From contig NZ_POWX01000015.1 of the NCBI RefSeq assembly GCF_003044445.1, forward strand, positions 1 to 64,000: DNA of 64,000 bases, written 5' to 3'. Position 1 is the stretch's first letter. Each line of letters begins with the position of its first letter. A program made the position numbers and the translations under genes. The notes below the pieces were generated by a model. The model was not told where the DNA came from, searched no databases, and saw nothing but the letters and a program-made list of their open reading frames with translations. This document shows, piece after piece, positions 59,543-64,000 of this stretch. This stretch comes from Neisseria mucosa (GTDB taxonomy: Bacteria > Pseudomonadota > Gammaproteobacteria > Burkholderiales > Neisseriaceae).

Positions 59543-60492
59543 GTAATGCTGAATATCAACATATCACCGTTTTGTTAAACGAGGCGGTTGATGCTCTGGC
59601 GGTTCGTGAAGACGGTATTTATGTGGATGGGACGTTCGGCAGGGGAGGGCACTCCCGATTGATTTTGTCCCGTCTGGGCAGTCAAGGTCGTCTGATTGTG
59701 TTCGATAAAGACCCGCAAGCGATTGAGGCGGCGCAAAAGCTGGCTGAGCAGGATGGGCGCGTTACAGTAGTCCATGACGGGTTTTCAAGTTTTCAGACGA
59801 CCCTGGATAAGCTGGGTATTGAAGAAATAGATGGTGCGTTGTTTGATTTGGGGATTTCGTCCCCGCAGATAGATGATGGCGCACGAGGTTTCAGTTTCCG
59901 TTTTGATGCACCTTTGGATATGCGTATGGATCCGACGCGCGGAATGTCTGCCGCAGAGTGGATTGCAACAGCATCGGAACAAGATTTGCACGAGGTTATC
60001 AAGAATTATGGTGAAGAGCGGTTTAGTCGCCAGATTGCGCGCGCCATTGTTGCGCAACGGACAGAAAGTCCGATCGATACAACCCGCAAGCTGGCGCAGC
60101 TCGTGGCGCAAAACGTCCGTACTCGTGAGCGGGGGCAAGACCCTGCGACGCGCACCTTCCAGGCAGTTCGCATCTTTATTAACCGCGAGCTCGAAGAGGT
60201 AGAGGCGGTTCTGCCGCAAGTGATGGGTCGTCTGAAACAGGGCGGGCGTTTGGCGGTGATCGCGTTCCATTCGCTTGAAGACCGCATCGTGAAACAATTC
60301 GTTAAAAAGTATTCGCAACATCCTCCTTTGCCTCGCTGGGCGGCGGTCAAAGAAGCAGATTTGCCTCTGCCGCCGTTAAAGGCGGTGGGAAAGGCGATAA
60401 AGCCGGGTGTTGAAGAAACCGCTTTCAACCCGCGGGCGCGCAGCGCAGTTTTACGAGTCGCGGAGCGGACGGGCGGTGAGATTACAGAATAA
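59539..60492 (+). CDS. rsmH: 16S rRNA (cytosine-1402-N4) methyltransferase RsmH
   Basis: 317 residues. Starts GTG (MSNAEYQHITVLL), SAM-binding motif VDGTFGRGGHSRLIL, and the FDLGISSPQID and IAFHSLEDRIVKQF segments of the MraW family. Methylates 16S rRNA in the decoding centre. A DUS is inside (SQGRLIVFD and MGRLKQGGR). Confidence 0.97.
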   Translation: MSNAEYQHITVLLNEAVDALAVREDGIYVDGTFGRGGHSRLILSRLGSQGRLIVFDKDPQAIEAAQKLAEQDGRVTVVHDGFSSFQTTLDKLGIEEIDGALFDLGISSPQIDDGARGFSFRFDAPLDMRMDPTRGMSAAEWIATASEQDLHEVIKNYGEERFSRQIARAIVAQRTESPIDTTRKLAQLVAQNVRTRERGQDPATRTFQAVRIFINRELEEVEAVLPQVMGRLKQGGRLAVIAFHSLEDRIVKQFVKKYSQHPPLPRWAAVKEADLPLPPLKAVGKAIKPGVEETAFNPRARSAVLRVAERTGGEITE

Positions 60493-60547
60493 GCATTATG
60501 TGGGGCAGGTGTCCTCGGAACAAACAGATTGAGGTCGTCTGAAAATA

Positions 60548-60811
60548 ATGAATAAATTAAATATCCTTTTGTTGGTCTTGGTATCGGTATCTGCTTTTGC
60601 GGTGGTCACTGTGCAAGACCAATCGCGTTTGCACTTCATCGCTTTGGATAAAGCGCAAAAGCAGGAAATCAAGCTTGATCAGGACTATGCACGCTTGAAA
60701 TTGGATCAGGCGCGGCTTGCAAACCACAAGCTGATTAAGGTGGCGGCTGAGAAGCAACGCCTTAAACCGCCTAGTGCGGGCAATACTGTGATGGTGGAAA
60801 GAAAAAAATAA
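60548..60811 (+). CDS. ftsL: cell division protein FtsL
   Basis: 87 residues: short N-terminus, one transmembrane helix (LNILLLVLVSVSAFAVVTVQ), then a periplasmic coiled-coil rich in Lys/Leu/Asp. Partner of FtsB and FtsQ at the septum. A DUS ends five bases before ATG. Gene position between rsmH and ftsI is canonical. Confidence 0.9.
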   Translation: MNKLNILLLVLVSVSAFAVVTVQDQSRLHFIALDKAQKQEIKLDQDYARLKLDQARLANHKLIKVAAEKQRLKPPSAGNTVMVERKK

Positions 60812-60901
60812 TATTAATAATGATAAAGCCGGCAAATAGAGAAGATATTCGTCGGTATGCGGAACACGGGTTCGGCAAACATAATATATGAGAACTTTAA
60901 A

Positions 60902-62650
60902 ATGTTGATTAAGAACGAATATAAGCCTCGGATGCTGCCTAAGGTTGAAAAAATCAAAAAACCTGTTACCAGCGACGGGCGTATCCGTATTGTTTTGGGG
61001 TGTATGGCTCTTGCTTTTACTGCATTGCTCGGGCGCGGCATCTATTTGCAAACCACGCAGCATGAATTTTTGAAAAATCAGGGCGATCAGCGTTTTGTCC
61101 GTACCCTGACTTTACCTGCGTCGCGCGGCATGATTACCGACCGTAACGGCGCGACTTTGGCGTTGAGTGCACCGACTGAATCCTTGTATGCCATGCCTTC
61201 CGGTATGGAAGAAATGCCGACTGCCGAACAGATGGCTAAGTTGGCGGCTATTGTTGAGCTGCCTGTTGAGGCGTTGCAGGAAAAATTGGCGAAAAAAGAT
61301 AAAGATTTTATTTATCTGAAGCGTCAACTCAGCCAAGAAAAAGCAGAAGAAATTAAAGCTTTGGGCATTAAAGGCTTGGCATTCCAAAAAGAGCTGAAAC
61401 GCCATTATCCGATGGGCAACCTGTTCGCACACGTTATCGGTTTCACCAATATCGACGGCAAAGGACAGGAAGGCTTGGAATTGTCACGAGAAGACAGTCT
61501 GCATGGTGCGGACGGTGCGAAAGTGGTTTTGCGCGACAATAAAGGCAATATCGTCGATAGTTTGGATTCTCCGCGCAACAGCGATCCGAAAAACGGGCAG
61601 GACATGGTTTTGTCTTTGGATCAACGTATTCAAACACTTGCCTATGATGAACTGAATAAAGCAGTGGCTTATCACAAAGCCAAAGCAGGTACGGTTGTGG
61701 TATTGGATGCGCAAACCGGCGAAATCTTGGCTTTGGTCAACAGCCCTGCCTATGATCCCAACCAACCGGGCAGCGCCGATAGCGAACAGCGCCGCAATCG
61801 AGCCGTTACCGATATGATTGAGCCGGGTTCTGCAATGAAGCCGTTTACGATTGCCAAAGCATTGGATTCCGGCAAAGTCGGTGTGGCTGATCGTTTTAAC
61901 ACTATGCCTTATAAAATCGGTCCCGCTACCGTGCGCGATACCCATGTGTATCCTACTTTGGATGTGCGCGGCATCATGCAAAAATCTTCCAACGTCGGTA
62001 CCAGCAAACTGTCTGCAAAATTCACGCCTAAAGAAATGTATGATTTTTACCATGATTTGGGTGTGGGTGTGCGGATGCACTCTGGTTTCCCAGGTGAGAC
62101 GGCTGGTCTTTTGAGAAGCTGGCGCAGATGGCAGCCGATTGAACAGGCAACCATGTCTTTCGGTTACGGCTTGCAATTGAGCCTGCTTCAATTGGCGCGT
62201 GCTTATACCATGTTGACACATGACGGCGAATTGTTGCCGGTCAGCTTCGAGAAACAGGCGGTTGCGCCCAAAGGCAAACGCGTCATTAAAGCTTCGACCG
62301 CGCGTGAAGTGCGTGATTTGATGGTTTCTGTAACCGAGCCCGGCGGTACGGGTACGGCGGGTGCGGTAGATGGTTTCGACGTCGGCGCGAAAACCGGTAC
62401 GGCGCGTAAGTTGGTCAACGGACGTTACGTTGATAACAAACACGTGGCAACTTTCATCGGTTTTGCTCCTGCTAAAAATCCCCGCGTGATTGTGGCGGTA
62501 ACCATCGACGAACCGACTGCCAATGGTTACTACGGCGGCGTAGTGGCAGGTCCGGTCTTCAAACAAGTCATGGGCGGCAGCCTGAATATCTTGGGCGTTT
62601 CCCCGACCAAGCCTCTGACCAATGTTGCAGCCGTCAAAACACCGTCTTAA
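60902..62650 (+). CDS. penA: penicillin-binding protein 2 (FtsI/PenA)
   Basis: Septal transpeptidase, 582 residues from ATG 60902 (MLIKNEYKPRML, the Neisseria PBP2 start; the frame's 15 upstream codons are dismissed). Single N-terminal membrane helix, dimerisation domain, transpeptidase domain with Ser310-Ala-Met-Lys313, Ser362-Ser-Asn364 and Lys497-Thr-Gly499. Compared with wild-type gonococcal PBP2 as I recall it: Met312 for Ile, Thr316 for Val, Leu504 for Phe, Val510 for Ala, Asn541 for His, Val551 for Pro; wild-type Ala501, Asn512, Gly545 and no Asp345a insertion (the extra residue lies near the C-terminus). Commensals are the known donors of mosaic penA. Confidence 0.97.
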   Translation: MLIKNEYKPRMLPKVEKIKKPVTSDGRIRIVLGCMALAFTALLGRGIYLQTTQHEFLKNQGDQRFVRTLTLPASRGMITDRNGATLALSAPTESLYAMPSGMEEMPTAEQMAKLAAIVELPVEALQEKLAKKDKDFIYLKRQLSQEKAEEIKALGIKGLAFQKELKRHYPMGNLFAHVIGFTNIDGKGQEGLELSREDSLHGADGAKVVLRDNKGNIVDSLDSPRNSDPKNGQDMVLSLDQRIQTLAYDELNKAVAYHKAKAGTVVVLDAQTGEILALVNSPAYDPNQPGSADSEQRRNRAVTDMIEPGSAMKPFTIAKALDSGKVGVADRFNTMPYKIGPATVRDTHVYPTLDVRGIMQKSSNVGTSKLSAKFTPKEMYDFYHDLGVGVRMHSGFPGETAGLLRSWRRWQPIEQATMSFGYGLQLSLLQLARAYTMLTHDGELLPVSFEKQAVAPKGKRVIKASTAREVRDLMVSVTEPGGTGTAGAVDGFDVGAKTGTARKLVNGRYVDNKHVATFIGFAPAKNPRVIVAVTIDEPTANGYYGGVVAGPVFKQVMGGSLNILGVSPTKPLTNVAAVKTPS

Positions 62651-62674
62651 TCCGAGTATCAACGAGATTATTTT

Positions 62675-64000
62675 ATGTTCAGCAAGTTAACCCCTTTAGC
62701 TGAAACCAACATTCCGCCTCTGCTGTGTGCAAACGCAGCAGGGCGTTTGTTGCATTCAGACAGCCGTCAAATTAAACAAGGTGATATTTTCGTTGCCTGT
62801 CAGGGCGAATATACGGACGGCCGCAGTTATATCCCCGCTGCCATTGCCAACGGCGCGGCTTTTGTTTTTTGGGACGACGACGGCAAATTTGCGTGGAATC
62901 CCGAATGGAAAGTCCCCAATCAAGGCATCAAAGATTTGAAACACCGTGCCGGCATGTTGGCGGCGCAAGTTTACGGCAACGTTTCAGACGACCTCAAAGT
63001 CTGGGGCGTAACCGGTACCAACGGCAAAACCTCCATCACACAATGGCTGGCACAAGCCGCCGATTTATTGGGCGAAAAAACCGCCATCATCGGCACGGTC
63101 GGCAACGGCTTTTGGGGCGCATTGGAAGAAACCACGCACACCACCCCCGCCCCCGTCGATGTCCAAACCCTGCTCTACCGTTTCCGTCAGCAAGGCGCAA
63201 CAGCCGCCGCGATGGAAGTCTCCAGCCACGGCCTTGACCAATCGCGCGTCAACGGCGTGCCATTCCGCAGCGCAATCTTCACCAACCTCACCCGAGACCA
63301 CCTCGACTACCACGGCACGATGGAAGCCTACGGCGCCATCAAGTCACGCCTGTTTTACTGGCACGGCTTGAAACACGCCGTCATCAATGTAGATGATGAA
63401 TACGGCGCAGAACTCGTAGGTCGTCTGAAAAAAGACTGCCCTGATTTGGCCGTTTACGGCTACGGCTTCAGCGAACACGCCGACATCCGCATTGTTCATT
63501 TCACCGCTTCTTCAGACGGCATGGAAGCCGTATTCCAAACCCCGTGGGGCGAAGGCCGCTGCCGCACCCGCCTGCTCGGACGGTTCAACGCGCAAAACCT
63601 CGCCGCCTGCATCGCCTTGCTTTGTGCCAACGGTTATCCGCTTGATAAAGTATTGGATGTGCTGACAAAAATCCGTCCCGCCTCAGGCCGCATGGACTGC
63701 ATCATGAACAGCGGCAAGCCCTTGGTCGTCGTCGATTACGCCCACACGCCAGACGCATTGGAAAAAGCACTCTCCACCTTGCAGGAAATCAAACCACAGG
63801 GTGCGGCTTTGTGGTGCGTATTCGGCTGCGGCGGCAACCGCGACCGCGGCAAACGCCCGCTGATGGGCGCGGCAGCCGTACAGGGCGCGGATAAAGTCGT
63901 CGTAACCAGCGATAACCCGCGCTTGGAAAATCCGCAAGACATCATCAACGACATCCTGCCTGCCGTGCCCGCGCCCGAATGTGTCGAAGCCGACCGCGCC
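62675..64000 (+). CDS. murE: UDP-MurNAc-tripeptide synthetase MurE (cut by the window end)
   Basis: Adds meso-diaminopimelate to UDP-MurNAc-L-Ala-D-Glu. 442 residues present; the C-terminus lies beyond the window. P-loop GVTGTNGKTSI, VTSDNPRLENP contains the DNPR motif that specifies meso-DAP over L-Lys, and the UDP-MurNAc site SRQIKQGDIF. Fifth gene of the dcw cluster. Confidence 0.96.
   Translation, partial: MFSKLTPLAETNIPPLLCANAAGRLLHSDSRQIKQGDIFVACQGEYTDGRSYIPAAIANGAAFVFWDDDGKFAWNPEWKVPNQGIKDLKHRAGMLAAQVYGNVSDDLKVWGVTGTNGKTSITQWLAQAADLLGEKTAIIGTVGNGFWGALEETTHTTPAPVDVQTLLYRFRQQGATAAAMEVSSHGLDQSRVNGVPFRSAIFTNLTRDHLDYHGTMEAYGAIKSRLFYWHGLKHAVINVDDEYGAELVGRLKKDCPDLAVYGYGFSEHADIRIVHFTASSDGMEAVFQTPWGEGRCRTRLLGRFNAQNLAACIALLCANGYPLDKVLDVLTKIRPASGRMDCIMNSGKPLVVVDYAHTPDALEKALSTLQEIKPQGAALWCVFGCGGNRDRGKRPLMGAAAVQGADKVVVTSDNPRLENPQDIINDILPAVPAPECVEADRA

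Noticed and set aside
61000..62000. Asp345a insertion in PBP2
   Set aside because: The relevant block reads THVYPTLDVRG without the extra Asp, and Ser362 keeps the wild-type number; the additional residue that makes 582 lies near the C-terminus.

Overview
The window is chromosomal DNA of a Neisseria species, most likely a commensal of the mucosa/sicca/subflava kind rather than N. meningitidis or N. gonorrhoeae. The evidence is the very dense 12-mer AGGTCGTCTGAA (a DNA uptake sequence, DUS), often as inverted pairs that double as terminators; five short Correia repeat elements (CREE) with TATAGTGG ends; dRS3-type ATTCCC...GGGAAT repeats; and Neisseria-like gene products (PBP2/PenA, MraZ, LptD/SurA, Slam). 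The AGGTCGTCTGAA form, as I recall, is the dialect of the N. mucosa/N. sicca group; meningococcus and gonococcus use ATGCCGTCTGAA.

Layout. 0.4-11.6 kb: SppA peptidase, YheT-type hydrolase and PAP2 phosphatase, then surA-lptD (outer-membrane biogenesis) divergent from amgK (cell-wall sugar kinase), then malate:quinone oxidoreductase, a GNAT acetyltransferase and 5-formyl-THF cyclo-ligase. 11.7-17.2 kb: translation and nucleotide block rpsB-tsf-pyrH-mnmG. 17.3-19.1 kb: accessory KAP-family NTPase and tRNA-Thr. 19.4-23.5 kb: argA, a zinc-ribbon membrane protein, pyrE, a BI-1/YccA protein and coaD. 23.6-27.5 kb: a Fur-box-preceded TonB-dependent siderophore receptor and a three-gene hypothetical/thioesterase/TlpA operon. 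27.7-38.1 kb: ArnT-like membrane protein, rpmE, acyltransferase, cysS, obgE, dsbA, murJ, a GT2 glycosyltransferase and a MoCF/CinA-like protein. 38.4-41.4 kb: argG followed by a DUF4177/small membrane/DUF3290/DUF421 cluster.

41.5-43.9 kb holds the most interesting locus: a Slam/type XI secretion outer-membrane protein (DUF560) preceded by a cysteine-free, signal-peptide-bearing protein with a TbpB-like C-terminal barrel (hemophilin-like cargo), with a hairpin terminator/attenuator between the two genes. 44-48 kb: tRNA-Phe, yggX, nitroreductase and DoxX with a divergent LysR regulator, and pseudoazurin. 48.1-53.1 kb: an iron-complex-type ABC importer with two paralogous binding proteins, interrupted by a 665-bp repeat array and preceded by a Fur-like palindrome. 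The TonB receptor, the Slam pair and this ABC system suggest a strong investment in iron or heme uptake.

53.4-57.5 kb: ATP-grasp protein directly behind a CREE, Gph-like phosphatase, pyrD, then a small AT-rich accessory patch (orphan Imm42-type immunity gene plus a collapsed IS) beside tRNA-Ala and tRNA-Ile2. 57.6-64 kb: MidA-type methyltransferase and the start of the dcw cell-division cluster (mraZ-rsmH-ftsL-ftsI-murE; murE runs off the window). The PBP2 carries Met312 and Thr316, residues that characterise mosaic penA alleles with reduced cephalosporin susceptibility in gonococcus.
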